From the NCBI GenBank assembly GCA_036823255.1, contig DAISGC010000001.1, positions 62,001 through 126,000 of the forward strand: a stretch of DNA of 64,000 nucleotides. Direction: 5' to 3'. This document shows positions 34,401 through 45,174 of the stretch, one piece after another. The notes beneath the pieces were generated by a model that saw nothing but the letters and a program-made list of their open reading frames with translations, had not been told where the DNA came from and made no database searches. The translations under genes and the position numbers were made by a program. Each line of letters opens with the position of its first letter. Position 1 is the first letter of the stretch. The DNA is from UBA4658 sp002405485. Its GTDB lineage: Bacteria > Planctomycetota > Phycisphaerae > Phycisphaerales > UBA1924.

Positions 34401-36197
34401 ATGGCGGAATCGCGACTGAATCTTGTGGTTGGTGCTCCGCCGGAGGGGTACTCCGCGGTCGCTCTGCCGCTTGGGCAAGGCGGAGCCGGGGCAGCCGGGG
34501 GGCTTCGGCTGAGCGTGCTGGTCAAGAACACGCCTGAACCGGTGGGTGGCTCGCTGGTCGTGCTCCGCGAGCTGCTGGATGCTCGGGTCCTGCTCGGCTG
34601 CCTGTGCGACGCCGCGGGACGGGTCCATCAGTGGGTGGAGATCTGGGTGCAGTCCGACCAGGGGCTGGAACAGGCCCCGGCCGGGGTGCGCGAGGTGCTC
34701 ACCCCGGAAGTGCGCGGCACGCGTTGGGAGCAGATGGTCGGCGCGTACGACGCCTTCGAACGCCCGGTGCTGATCCGCACGGGCTTCGAGTCCACGCCGG
34801 CCCCGGCGATGAGCGTGGAGGTGCCCGCGGGCGGGGGCAAGGTGGAGATGACCTCCCAGCCGGCGCGGCTGATGGTCCGGAGCTTCACCCCTCACGGGCT
34901 CGAGGCGTTCGCCGGGTTGCTCTCCTCGCCGGTGCTCAGCGGGACGCGGCCCCGGGTCGGGGTGCCGCACGGGAAGCACGTGATCGACCTGGATCGGGTG
35001 TTTGGTGTGTCGGCGCTCGATGGCGGCGGTCTGTTCCTTGGCCAGCCGGGCAAGTGGGGGCGCATGATCGAGGCGCTGCACCTCAAGCTCCGCCTGCTCT
35101 TGGACTGCGTCGAGAGCGTTCGAACGCTCGCCGCTCGGACGCAGCGCCCGGTGCTGAATCTTCGACCAGAGAGCTTTCAGGTGGCCATCGGGGACGCGGC
35201 CCGGGGGCTGCCGCAATGGTGGACGGCGCGGGCCCAGGTGTGTGACCCGGGCGACGCGGTCGCCCTCCCGATGCAGACCTCAGACGCGAGCTACTTCCTC
35301 TCTGCGTCGATGTCCAGACCAAGCGTGTATCGACCCGAGTCGCTCGGGCTCTCCGGCGGCGGCGGACGCGGGCAGTTGCGGATTCGCCAGATCCTGACGC
35401 AGCGCGGGGAAGAGATCATCCTCGAAGGAACGCTGGTCACCAGCGAGCGCGTCCGCATGACCAAGCACGACCTGGTCTGGCTCCGGGCCAGCGTCGGCTC
35501 CAGAAGGGTGGACCTGTACGGTCGGCTTGATGGCGACGCCGCGCTCACGGGTGGGGAGCTTCGGCTGCGAACGCTCCCTCAGCGGCTTCCGGCCGACGTC
35601 TCGGCGTCGCTCAACGCCGCCCAGGGCGTGCCGCTCTCGGACGTGGGGTTTGAGATCGTCCCGCTGGTCTCCACGCCGTGCGATCTTTATGCGTTGGGCG
35701 TGATCGCGGTTCGGCTGCTGCTGGTCGGACGCGGGACAGCCTTGCCGGTGGCTCTGGACGAGATGCTGAGTCTGGCCCGGGCCGTGAATCAGTCGGCGGG
35801 CGGAGCCGGGCCGGTCTCGGGCGTGACGGACGTCTCGAAGCTCGTCGCTCAGGTCTTCTCCTCAGACCCGCGGTGGTTGCCGGCGCTCGGTCCGCATCGG
35901 CTCACCGAGGAAGACGTCACCCCGGAGCAATCGCTGGACTTGGTGCCTCCGGAGGTCTGGTTCGGCGTGCTGGGGACCATCGTTCAGATGTTCCCCGGGC
36001 TGGGGCCGGTCAGTCGAGCTCGGGATCTGGGCGACGTGCGGTTCGGCGGCGCCCACCTTGTGTTCGACGGAGCCGTGGAAGATCTGGACGTTCTGCTGCG
36101 GCGGACGCGCAGCTTGATCGTGATTGATTGGAACGCCAACCGCGAGGTGCACTCGGTTCTCCGGCGATTCGCGACCGGAGTCGGGACCGGCGGCTGA
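34401..36197 (+). CDS. Kinase-like (probable pseudokinase) protein, unknown
   Basis: A 598-residue soluble protein, no family recognised with confidence. Three blocks in the C-terminal half echo Ser/Thr kinases: VLNLRPESFQV (near 250) at the place of HRDLKPEN, YRPESLGL (near 312) at the place of the APE region, and DLYALGVIAVRLLLVG (near 428) at the place of DxxSLGxxLxELLTG. The catalytic HRD Asp, a DFG motif and a clear glycine loop are not seen, so it would be inactive. The N-terminal 230 residues are unassigned. It starts the plus-strand group continued by a lipoprotein (46-bp gap) and the pseudokinase/FGE protein. Kinase relation is inference from motif spacing. Confidence 0.5.
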   Translation: MAESRLNLVVGAPPEGYSAVALPLGQGGAGAAGGLRLSVLVKNTPEPVGGSLVVLRELLDARVLLGCLCDAAGRVHQWVEIWVQSDQGLEQAPAGVREVLTPEVRGTRWEQMVGAYDAFERPVLIRTGFESTPAPAMSVEVPAGGGKVEMTSQPARLMVRSFTPHGLEAFAGLLSSPVLSGTRPRVGVPHGKHVIDLDRVFGVSALDGGGLFLGQPGKWGRMIEALHLKLRLLLDCVESVRTLAARTQRPVLNLRPESFQVAIGDAARGLPQWWTARAQVCDPGDAVALPMQTSDASYFLSASMSRPSVYRPESLGLSGGGGRGQLRIRQILTQRGEEIILEGTLVTSERVRMTKHDLVWLRASVGSRRVDLYGRLDGDAALTGGELRLRTLPQRLPADVSASLNAAQGVPLSDVGFEIVPLVSTPCDLYALGVIAVRLLLVGRGTALPVALDEMLSLARAVNQSAGGAGPVSGVTDVSKLVAQVFSSDPRWLPALGPHRLTEEDVTPEQSLDLVPPEVWFGVLGTIVQMFPGLGPVSRARDLGDVRFGGAHLVFDGAVEDLDVLLRRTRSLIVIDWNANREVHSVLRRFATGVGTGG

Positions 36198-36243
36198 GCG
36201 AAGAGACACACGCAGATCGCACACTTCATTGGAGAACGCGCAC

Positions 36244-36771
36244 ATGCAGCTTCGAAACCTGGTCCTGATGCTGGTCACGCTCATGCTCCCGGCCCTGCTG
36301 GTCGGGTGCAGCTCGGGTGGACCGGGCAAGTATGACGTGAATGTCGCGCTGGATCAGAGCGTGACCGGGGGCGTGGTGGTGCCGAGCATCGCCGTGAACA
36401 TCATCGCCGCCGGCGGCCCGGAGGCGCAGCGCCTGAGCGGGATGAGCATGACCAAGTACTGGCAGCCCGACAGCGCCGAGCGCCGAGAACTGGCCCCCAA
36501 GACCAAGGAGTTCACCTTCGGTCCTGGCAAGACCGGCGAGCAGCGGCTGCTCAAGAACGACCCGATCTGGGACGCATGGAAGGGTGCCGACACGCTGTTC
36601 ATCTTCGCCAACCTGCCGGGCGGCCACACCGACGCGCCGGGAAACATGGACAACCGGCGGGTCGAACTTACGCTCGACAAGTCCCGCTGGGAGACTGGGC
36701 AGATCCTGCAGATCCTTGTGGCTCGGAGCAAAGTCAGTTGCCTGACGCCGATGAAGCCGGAAAAGAAGTAA
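36244..36771 (+). CDS. Small secreted lipoprotein of the kinase-like cluster
   Basis: A 175-residue lipoprotein: signal peptide with a clean lipobox LVGC (Cys near 22), then a beta-rich domain of about 150 residues (YDVNVALDQSV, VPSIAVNIIAAGG, ELAPKTKEFTFGPG, TLFIFANLPGG, RRVELTLDKSRW) of possible transthyretin-like shape. GGAGA lies 8 bp before the ATG. Position between two kinase-like genes recalls the lipoproteins of type VI secretion regulons (TssJ, TagQ), but I see no decisive shared motif, so that link is weak inference. It is unlikely to be an enzyme. Confidence 0.65.
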   Translation: MQLRNLVLMLVTLMLPALLVGCSSGGPGKYDVNVALDQSVTGGVVVPSIAVNIIAAGGPEAQRLSGMSMTKYWQPDSAERRELAPKTKEFTFGPGKTGEQRLLKNDPIWDAWKGADTLFIFANLPGGHTDAPGNMDNRRVELTLDKSRWETGQILQILVARSKVSCLTPMKPEKK

Positions 36772-36786
36772 CCTCCCGCCAGCCCA

Positions 36787-36828
36787 GGGGGCCAGGGGGC
36801 GGGGGGCGAAGGTGGGTGGGGGGTGGGG
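36787..36828 (+). other. G-rich tract, potential G-quadruplex
   Basis: In the 209-bp gap between the lipoprotein and pseudokinase/FGE genes, six runs of three to six G occur within 42 bases (36787-36791, 36795-36799, 36801-36806, 36814-36816, 36818-36823, 36825-36828) with loops of one to seven bases. This satisfies the usual G-quadruplex pattern on the coding strand, where it would also form in mRNA. It could attenuate expression of the second part of the cluster; in a GC-rich genome it could also be chance. Confidence 0.45.
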
Positions 36829-36980
36829 CACGGCGTCTCAAGGCGATCGTTCAGGCGATCGGCGGTGCGCCAGTTGCGCTTGAGCGTCTGGCCTCCGTGC
36901 GTGCGATCAGGGTGATCGCGGCCTGGCCATCCGGAGCACGCGGCCCGGGTTCGTAGTGTTGACTCGGCTGGTTGTGAACT

Positions 36981-39900
36981 ATGCCCACCTTCGGCGGATA
37001 TGCGACGGTCTCCGAGCTCAGCCGAAGCGGGCTGGGGTGCGTCTATTCCGCCGTGGAGACCGCACGTCCGGGCGACTCGCCCGCGGGCGCGCCGAGGCAC
37101 GCGATCAAGACCTGCCAGCCCGACGCGGCGATTCTCGGTGACGATGCCGCCGCTCAGTCCGTCGAGCGATTCGTTGAACATGCCCAGACGCTCCGCGACA
37201 TCGCCTCCCGACCCGAGTGCCAGTCGCACTGGGCCAGGGTGCATGACATCGGACGAATGGACGGCGACGCCGGCCCCGGGGCGTACGTGGTCGTCGATCT
37301 GGGCACGCGCGGCACGATCGACAAGCTCGCCATGGGGCGGGTTCGCCTGGACGCTCCGGTCCTGAGCCGACTGATCCGCGAGATCGTGGCCGGGCTGCGC
37401 ACTCTTGAAGCGGCGATGCAGCGCGGGCACGGCGCGCTCAAGCCGACGAACATCCTGCTCATCGGGGACACCGGCTCGGAGCTCACATCCGCACGCGTCG
37501 TGCTTACCGACCCGCTCCCCGCTTCGCAGGCCGACCTGAATCGCGACCGGCTCGCCGACGTGCGCTCCATCGGCGAGATCATCCACGCCCTGGTGCTGCA
37601 CCAGAAGTTCAGGGGCGGGTGGCCCGTCGAAGGTTCGGCGGCGTGGACCGCGCTTGGGCCGACCGGCGGCAAGTGGCGCGAACTGGTCAACCAGCTTCTG
37701 GATCCGAACGACAAGGCCCAACGCCCGACTCTTCAGGAGCTGGACGCGCTGCTGACCACGCTGGGGATGGCCAAGCGGTCCAAGATGCCGCTGGTCGTCG
37801 GCGTCGCCGCGCTCGTGCTCGTGGCCGGGGGTGTGACTACCGCGGTGCTCGTGCGTGGTGGAGGACAGGCGGACCCTGCCAAGCCGGTGCTGACGTTCAC
37901 GAGGTGGAACGAGGACACCAAGAAGCGGTGGGAGCAGCTCTGCCTGGCCTTCAGCGGGTGGTACGCGCTGTTCCAGAGCAAGCTGGACGAGCCGCCCGGG
38001 GAGGGCCTCCGCGATCGCGGGTTCAAGACGCGGCGAGAGGCCTATGCCGCGCTCGATCCGCAGCTCAAGACGCTCCTGGAACTCCCGGGCGTTGGCGCGG
38101 GATTCGATCCGTGGTCGATCGCGGGCGTGAAGCGCGCCGCCAGCGCCAGACAGCTCTCGGGAATGCTCTCCGACGAGGTCCGCAGCGACTCCGCGGTCGA
38201 AAAGACCGAACGGGCTCTGGAGGCCATCGATGCTGTCCGCACCGGCCTGATCGAGGGCTGGGAAGCGCCGAAGAAGCTCCTGCAGACCGCCAAGGACTTC
38301 CGCGACCAGTTCCCGGGCGCTCCGGCCGTCGACAACGCCGCCAAGTTCGTTGACGACATCGCCGCAAGCGTGCAGTTCAACGAAGCCACCGACGTTGCGG
38401 CGGTCGTGGACAAGGTGCTCGGCGTGGTGCCGATCGTCGAGAAGATCGGTGTGTCCGTCGAGTCCGCCAAGGCCGCCGGCCAGGCCGTCAAGACCTCGGG
38501 CGATCCGTTCCTCTCGAAGTTCGGCGAGCAGGTGACGGCGATGATCGCCACCGGAGCCGGCGCCGGCTCGGGCCGCGACGCGCTGCTGGCCCTCGAGCGC
38601 TCGGCGACGCAGGTCGCCGAGGCGGGCGCCAAGCTGCGGGCCTTCGTCGATGGCCCGTGGAAGCAGATCGAAGCCGAGGACTTCTTCGCGTCCGCCTCGT
38701 ACGCCGAGCTGAAGAACCGCCCGGTGACTCCGGAGCTGTTCACCGAGTGGGCGGTCGCAGCGTCTCGCCACCCGAGTCTGAACCCAGACGACGACCCGCG
38801 CCGCGGCGTGGACTTTGCGGCGGCCCTCGCCGCGCTGGACCAGCAGCGCACGCGGTTTGTATCCGCGCCACTCTCCGGGGAGATCGAGCCCGCGCTCGAC
38901 ACTCGGCTTCGGCAGGTGCAGGCCGATGTGTCGGCCATCGCGCCGGATCGGCTCATCTGGCGGCGGGCCAACGAGCAGGACGTCCGCACTCGTACGGCGG
39001 CGGTGAGAAAAGAGCTCGACGAGCTGCGCGTCGCCCTGGCCACACGGATCGATGCCCGGGCCGCGGAGTTGTCGGCGACCGCCTCGGAGTTCCGCACGAC
39101 GCTCCGCGCCCGCAACGAGATCGTCGCGGGATCGGATGCGGTGAACTCGGCGTGGAGGAGCATTCGCGACGACCTGTCGGGGTTCCCCGACGAGCAGTAC
39201 GCCCAGACACGCGCCCGCGCCAAACTGATCGAGGATCGTCTCGTCAAGATCGACAAGTCCGACTTTGAGCCCGCGCTGGGGGGAGCGGATCAGGATGCGG
39301 TTCAGACGGAATGGGCCCAGCAGCTCGCCGTGGCCGCCTCCAGCGAGCGCGATCGACGCATCGCCGGCGTGCTCACGCTTCAGGGCCGCGCCGCCGACGT
39401 CCTCGGGCCGGAGTTTGACGCCCGAATCGTGGCCGAGGCGGAGGCGTTCCAGCGCTGGCAGGCGAGCGTCCGCGCCATGCGGAGTGAGCTGGCCGCGGCG
39501 GAGAACGCGCTGAATGCCGGCACGGATCCCGAGGGCACGCAGCTCGACGCCGCGGTCAGCAAGTGGACCAATGACGAGGTGGGCAGGCAGCCGGCAGTGG
39601 CCTCGGCGATCGGCGGGCTGAAAGCCCGTGTCCTGGCCAGCAAGGCGCTTGCGACGGAGAACAACGTCGACACGCTGCTGGACAAGGTGCGACGTCCCGA
39701 TCCCCGACAGCCCGAGCTCGCGCGGGCCGCATGGAAGCGGCTTGGCGATGCAGACGTCGGCTGGCCCCGCACGCTGGCCCAGGCGCAGGAGGCCAAGGAC
39801 GTCATCGCATCGATCCGCGCGGTGATCGGTGGCCTTCCCGACGCGCAGCGGGCCGCGGCGCAGGCCCAGGTGCAGACCGATCTGGCCTCTCGGTGGCAGC

Positions 39901-41273
39901 GCCTGGCCCTGGCCGCCGCATCGCCCAGGGACGTTGAGTCGGCCCTGGCCCTCATGGGCGACTTTCAGGTGGATCCGGCGAAGATCGACGACCGGCTGAA
40001 GCACAATCTCGTGATCATCGAGATGAAACGCGACGTGGCGGCCCAGGGCGGCACCGACGCGCGGGCAAGCCAGATGGCCGCGGCGTTCGCGCAGCGGATC
40101 CGGGGGCTCGGGGTGAACACGCCCGCTGTGCAGGCGATGCTGCGCGGTGTGGACGAGATCGCCCAGAACAAGGAGCCCGAGAAGCCCGCGATCGACCCTC
40201 GCACGCTGGGCCCCGGATCGATGGGCGGGCGGTTCTCGGCGACGTTCGATGCGGCAACCAGCGACCTGCGATTCAGTTCCGGCGGCGTTTCGCTCGACTT
40301 CGTGCGCGTCGATCTCGGGCCGGACAACGCGGTCTACATCGCCGCCAGAGAGCTCTCGATCGGCGAGATGCTGGCCATCGTCGCCGGCGGGTCTGGGGCG
40401 ATCCAGCAGATCGCCGAGGACTCGCCTCGCGGTGCGGATTTCCGCGGCCCACGCGGCTGGGCGTGGGCAAGCGAAGCCGCGCTCGGGCGCGCGCCGCTGT
40501 GGATTCCCAGGCACCCGCTCATGACCACCGCCACGCCCGCGTACGCGCCGGGGATCATCGCTCCCGGCACCGAGGCCAGCGTGGGCGATCAGGCCGGCGG
40601 CGACCCGTCGCCCGAGCACCCCGTGCAGTCGATGTCGCCGGTGTCACTTGGCGTGATCGCCCGTCTGGCAGGGTGCCGATTCCCGACCGCCGCCGAGTGG
40701 CGAGCCGCAAGCCAGCAGTTCAACGGCGGCGGGGGCGCGGGCGCGAATCTGCGTGATCAGGCCTTCGAGCGGCAGCGGGCGCACGTCTCGGCCATGCGAG
40801 CCCAGGCCGGCCCGGCCGAGGACGCCTTCCAATGGCCCGACAACGGCGCGTTCCTCCCCAACAACCCGCCCGTGGAGGGCGAGGCCCGCTCCCGCGCCGA
40901 CAACGACGGCGTGCTCTGGTTCACGCGCACCAGCGTCGGGCCAGGCGGCCGAGTGAAGAATCTCGTCGGCAATGTCGCCGAGTTCGTGCTGACCGACGGG
41001 GCGGCGATGGAGCGGGCCGGCGCCACGTCGGCGTCGCTCTCGGGCATGCTCGAGCGGGCCGGGCTCGCGGTCATCGGGGGTTCGGCGCTCAGCGACCCGC
41101 AGCTTCCCCTCGACCAGCCGCAGACCGTTTCGCTCTTTGACTCCGCCGAGGGGTTGAGCGACGTGGGTGTTCGGCTGGCCTTCAACGCCGCGGGGACCGC
41201 GCCGCCCAAGGAGCCGTTGATCGAGCGGCTGCGGAAGCTCGTGACGGACGACGCCCTGGCGCTCGGACGCTGA
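36981..41273 (+). CDS. Pseudokinase-TM-helical-FGE (SUMF1-like) signalling protein
   Basis: A 1430-residue protein. Residues about 5-250 follow a Ser/Thr kinase: SGLGCVYSAVE loop, AIK lysine (Lys43), catalytic-loop counterpart HGALKPTNILL (150-160) and LTDP (Asp177). The catalytic Asp of HRDLKPEN is Ala152, so it is probably a pseudokinase. A transmembrane helix (about 268-290) follows, then about 800 helical residues outside the membrane, and a C-terminal FGE/SUMF1-like domain (about 1107-1425) with PVQSMSP, GCRFPTAAEWRAA, GNVAEFVL and VGVRLAF. No paired catalytic cysteines of true FGE are evident, so this is likely a binding domain. Kinase-plus-FGE pairing resembles chlamydial Pkn1-type and PpkA/TagR systems. 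Confidence 0.75.
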   Translation: MPTFGGYATVSELSRSGLGCVYSAVETARPGDSPAGAPRHAIKTCQPDAAILGDDAAAQSVERFVEHAQTLRDIASRPECQSHWARVHDIGRMDGDAGPGAYVVVDLGTRGTIDKLAMGRVRLDAPVLSRLIREIVAGLRTLEAAMQRGHGALKPTNILLIGDTGSELTSARVVLTDPLPASQADLNRDRLADVRSIGEIIHALVLHQKFRGGWPVEGSAAWTALGPTGGKWRELVNQLLDPNDKAQRPTLQELDALLTTLGMAKRSKMPLVVGVAALVLVAGGVTTAVLVRGGGQADPAKPVLTFTRWNEDTKKRWEQLCLAFSGWYALFQSKLDEPPGEGLRDRGFKTRREAYAALDPQLKTLLELPGVGAGFDPWSIAGVKRAASARQLSGMLSDEVRSDSAVEKTERALEAIDAVRTGLIEGWEAPKKLLQTAKDFRDQFPGAPAVDNAAKFVDDIAASVQFNEATDVAAVVDKVLGVVPIVEKIGVSVESAKAAGQAVKTSGDPFLSKFGEQVTAMIATGAGAGSGRDALLALERSATQVAEAGAKLRAFVDGPWKQIEAEDFFASASYAELKNRPVTPELFTEWAVAASRHPSLNPDDDPRRGVDFAAALAALDQQRTRFVSAPLSGEIEPALDTRLRQVQADVSAIAPDRLIWRRANEQDVRTRTAAVRKELDELRVALATRIDARAAELSATASEFRTTLRARNEIVAGSDAVNSAWRSIRDDLSGFPDEQYAQTRARAKLIEDRLVKIDKSDFEPALGGADQDAVQTEWAQQLAVAASSERDRRIAGVLTLQGRAADVLGPEFDARIVAEAEAFQRWQASVRAMRSELAAAENALNAGTDPEGTQLDAAVSKWTNDEVGRQPAVASAIGGLKARVLASKALATENNVDTLLDKVRRPDPRQPELARAAWKRLGDADVGWPRTLAQAQEAKDVIASIRAVIGGLPDAQRAAAQAQVQTDLASRWQRLALAAASPRDVESALALMGDFQVDPAKIDDRLKHNLVIIEMKRDVAAQGGTDARASQMAAAFAQRIRGLGVNTPAVQAMLRGVDEIAQNKEPEKPAIDPRTLGPGSMGGRFSATFDAATSDLRFSSGGVSLDFVRVDLGPDNAVYIAARELSIGEMLAIVAGGSGAIQQIAEDSPRGADFRGPRGWAWASEAALGRAPLWIPRHPLMTTATPAYAPGIIAPGTEASVGDQAGGDPSPEHPVQSMSPVSLGVIARLAGCRFPTAAEWRAASQQFNGGGGAGANLRDQAFERQRAHVSAMRAQAGPAEDAFQWPDNGAFLPNNPPVEGEARSRADNDGVLWFTRTSVGPGGRVKNLVGNVAEFVLTDGAAMERAGATSASLSGMLERAGLAVIGGSALSDPQLPLDQPQTVSLFDSAEGLSDVGVRLAFNAAGTAPPKEPLIERLRKLVTDDALALGR

Positions 41274-41317
41274 GCACGACCAGCGACACGCGGCTCGCGC
41301 CTGCCGCCAGGGCGCGG

Positions 41318-41348
41318 AAAAACACCCGAGCGGTGTTGTGCTCGGGTG
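41318..41348 (-). terminator. Intrinsic terminator of dnaK
   Basis: Nine-base arms CACCCGAGC (41323-41331) and GCTCGGGTG (41340-41348) enclose an eight-base loop; on the minus strand the stem runs straight into TTTTT (41322-41318). It starts 79 bp after the dnaK stop codon. Clear rho-independent form. Confidence 0.85.
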
Positions 41349-41426
41349 CTGAGAGAGGGTTTGGTTCCAGGCCCCACGCGGAAAGTGAGGCGGTGTTCAG
41401 GGCGTCGCCTGAACACGCGTTGCGGC

Positions 41427-43376
<1,950 letters not shown>

Positions 43377-43723
43377 GGTGAGCTCCTGATCCGCCGACTG
43401 CCGGCGTGCGTCGAACAATGCAACCCTCGGCCGACACTCCGAGCGACCATGGCTGATCGCATCGGCACAGCCGACCCTCGTGTAAAGCCAAGCAAGCCGG
43501 ATGCCACACGCCCGAACTCAGCAGATCGGAGACCGCACCGGGCCCATCACGCACGGAATGCGATGGCCGCCCGTCTCGGCTGACGCCGACTCGAAATGAT
43601 CCAGAGCGGACTGCCGAACTGGCAGAATGGGCCTCCTGGCTCAGTGCCAGGGCCGAGATCCGGTTGTATACCTTGAACGTCTTGGTATAGGAACTACCCT
43701 ATACCTTGACGAACGAGGTGTAC
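43377..43723. other. Divergent intergenic region, dnaK / padR
   Basis: About 350 bp holding promoters for both genes. The right end carries the inverted-repeat operator described at 43667-43705. No heat-shock CIRCE repeat or heat-shock sigma consensus can be identified by eye, and no RNA gene is seen. Confidence 0.55.
43667..43705. promoter_or_regulatory. Palindromic PadR-type operator array
   Basis: Three half-sites of TATACC/GGTATA occur in 39 bp. The right pair is a perfect inverted repeat, GGTATAGG (43684-43691) and CCTATACC (43698-43705), six bases apart. The left half-site TATACC (43667-43672) forms a second, imperfect palindrome with the central one. The array ends 18 bp before the padR ATG, overlapping where its promoter or leader must be. 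This strongly suggests autoregulation by the PadR protein (inference). Confidence 0.75.
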
Positions 43724-44092
43724 ATGGCCAGAGTCTCCAGAAACCGGCCCGATCTCCTTCAGGGGCCGCTCGAAGCAATGATCTTCCGCACGCTCGAGCT
43801 CGGACCGAGGCACGGCTACGCGATCGCGCGGGCCATCGAGGTGTCGTCGGGAGGCGAGCTTGTGATCCAGGAGGGGTCGCTCTACCCGGCTCTACACCGA
43901 TTGGAGCGACGCGGCGACATCATCGGGGAGTGGAGCACCACCGGGCGCGGCCGTCGTGCCAAGGTGTATCGATTGACTCCCAGCGGGCGGACGCAGCTCA
44001 TCGAGCAGGTCCGTGCGTGGCAGCGGCTCGCCTCGGCGGTGGCCAACGTCCTTTGTCTTGCCGAGGGGCATCTTCCCGACTCGAACGCGTGA
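43724..44092 (+). CDS. PadR-family transcriptional regulator
   Basis: A 122-residue winged-helix repressor: DLLQGPLEAMIFRTLELGPRHGYAIARAIE, then QEGSLYPALHRLERRGDI and RRAKVYRLTPSGRTQL, typical of the PadR branch first described in Acidobacteria (often paired with permease genes). The short C-terminal helix serves dimerisation. Start ATG 43724 has GAGGTG just upstream; the TTG at 43706 lies within the operator. The operator array next to the gene implies feedback control. No obvious target permease is adjacent, so the regulated function may lie elsewhere. Confidence 0.92.
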   Translation: MARVSRNRPDLLQGPLEAMIFRTLELGPRHGYAIARAIEVSSGGELVIQEGSLYPALHRLERRGDIIGEWSTTGRGRRAKVYRLTPSGRTQLIEQVRAWQRLASAVANVLCLAEGHLPDSNA

Positions 44093-44300
44093 TCGAAAAG
44101 CCCCTGGGCTCGCGCGTCCGCCGACGGACGATGGCGACTGCCGCGGGTGACTCGCGAGCGTCCTGAGCGATGTCGAAGCTGAACCGTCGCATCCCTGGTG
44201 TACCGGTTGACGCGCGAACGTGCGTGCGGTGGTGGGGGGTGGGGAGGAGTGCGGCGTAGACTGGTGGCTGGACTCTGTCTGCCGCCGGCGCGCCCCGACC

Positions 44301-45155
44301 GTGATCGACCCACCTTCCGATTCCACGTCCGCACTTGCTCCGCCGGAGGGGTTTGCTGCATCCAGCGCGGAGCTGGGCGTGGAGCTCGAGCCGGGCGACA
44401 TTGAGCGATTGGGCAGGTTTCTGGGGCTGCTGCTTGAAGCGAACAAGGGCGTGAATCTCACGGCCATCACGGATCCGGCCGAGGCCTGGCGGAAGCACGT
44501 GCTGGACGCGCTCGCGATCGTCGGGGTGATCGCCTCGGTTCCCCCACGGGAATCTGGTGTGCAGGGCGGTGGAGCGCAGGTGTCGGTGGTGGATGTGGGG
44601 TCTGGGGGCGGGCTGCCGGCGGTGCCGCTGGCGATCGTGCTGCCGGACGTCCGCTTCACGCTTGTGGAGGCCACGGGCAAGAAGGCGGAGTTCCTTCGGC
44701 GAGCGGCGGGCTCGCTCGGGCTGGCGAACGTCCGCGTGCTGCCGACACGAGCCGAGACGATCGGCCAGGATCATCGGGTCCATCGTGAGGCGTACGACGT
44801 GGCCATGGCCCGGGCGCTTGGGCATCTGGCGGTGGTCATCGAGCTGTGTGGGCCGCTGGTCCGACCCGGGGGCATCGTGGTGGCGGTCAAGGGCGGCAAG
44901 GCCCAGCAGGAGCTCGACGAGGCAGCCGAGGCGATGGGCAAGGTCGGCCTGCGGCATGTGCAGACGCTGGAAACGCCCACCGGAAAGCTCGTGATTCTGG
45001 AGAAAACCACGCGAACCCCGAGGCTGTATCCGCGACGAGACGGAGAGCCGGCGCGTGTGCCGCTCGGTCTCAAGCGTGAGGACGCCCGCCGGAGCGCCCG
45101 CGACAAGCCCGGGTTCCATCCGCGGGCTCGACGCTCCGGTGACAACCCCGCCTGA
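44301..45155 (+). CDS. rsmG: 16S rRNA (guanine527-N7)-methyltransferase
   Basis: About 284 residues. The Rossmann methyltransferase core has VVDVGSGGGLPAVPLAIVLP, FTLVEATGKKAEFLRRAAGSLGL, and the RsmG-typical MARALGHLAVVIELCGPLVRPGG. Upstream, GRFLGLLLEANKGVNLTAITDP with WRKHVLDAL is the standard RsmG N-terminus. It methylates G527 of 16S rRNA. GTG 44301 is chosen; GTG 44220 would add a Cys/Arg-rich leader. A basic C-terminal extension is unusual. The next gene begins 19 bp later. Confidence 0.9.
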   Translation: MIDPPSDSTSALAPPEGFAASSAELGVELEPGDIERLGRFLGLLLEANKGVNLTAITDPAEAWRKHVLDALAIVGVIASVPPRESGVQGGGAQVSVVDVGSGGGLPAVPLAIVLPDVRFTLVEATGKKAEFLRRAAGSLGLANVRVLPTRAETIGQDHRVHREAYDVAMARALGHLAVVIELCGPLVRPGGIVVAVKGGKAQQELDEAAEAMGKVGLRHVQTLETPTGKLVILEKTTRTPRLYPRRDGEPARVPLGLKREDARRSARDKPGFHPRARRSGDNPA

Positions 45156-45174
45156 CCGTGGTATACACCCCGGC

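Noticed and set aside
36354..40619. A 1421-codon open frame on the minus strand
   Set aside because: It is antisense to the pseudokinase/FGE gene, is rich in Arg, His, Gly and Pro with no recognisable motif, and is explained by the high GC content keeping stop codons rare.
34401..41273. A complete type VI secretion locus
   Set aside because: Only regulator-like parts are present; no tssB, tssC, hcp, tssK, tssM, clpV or vgrG is in the window, and the lipoprotein lacks decisive TssJ motifs.
43377..43640. A CIRCE (HrcA) element upstream of dnaK
   Set aside because: I looked for the TTAGCACTC/GAGTGCTAA arms and did not find them.
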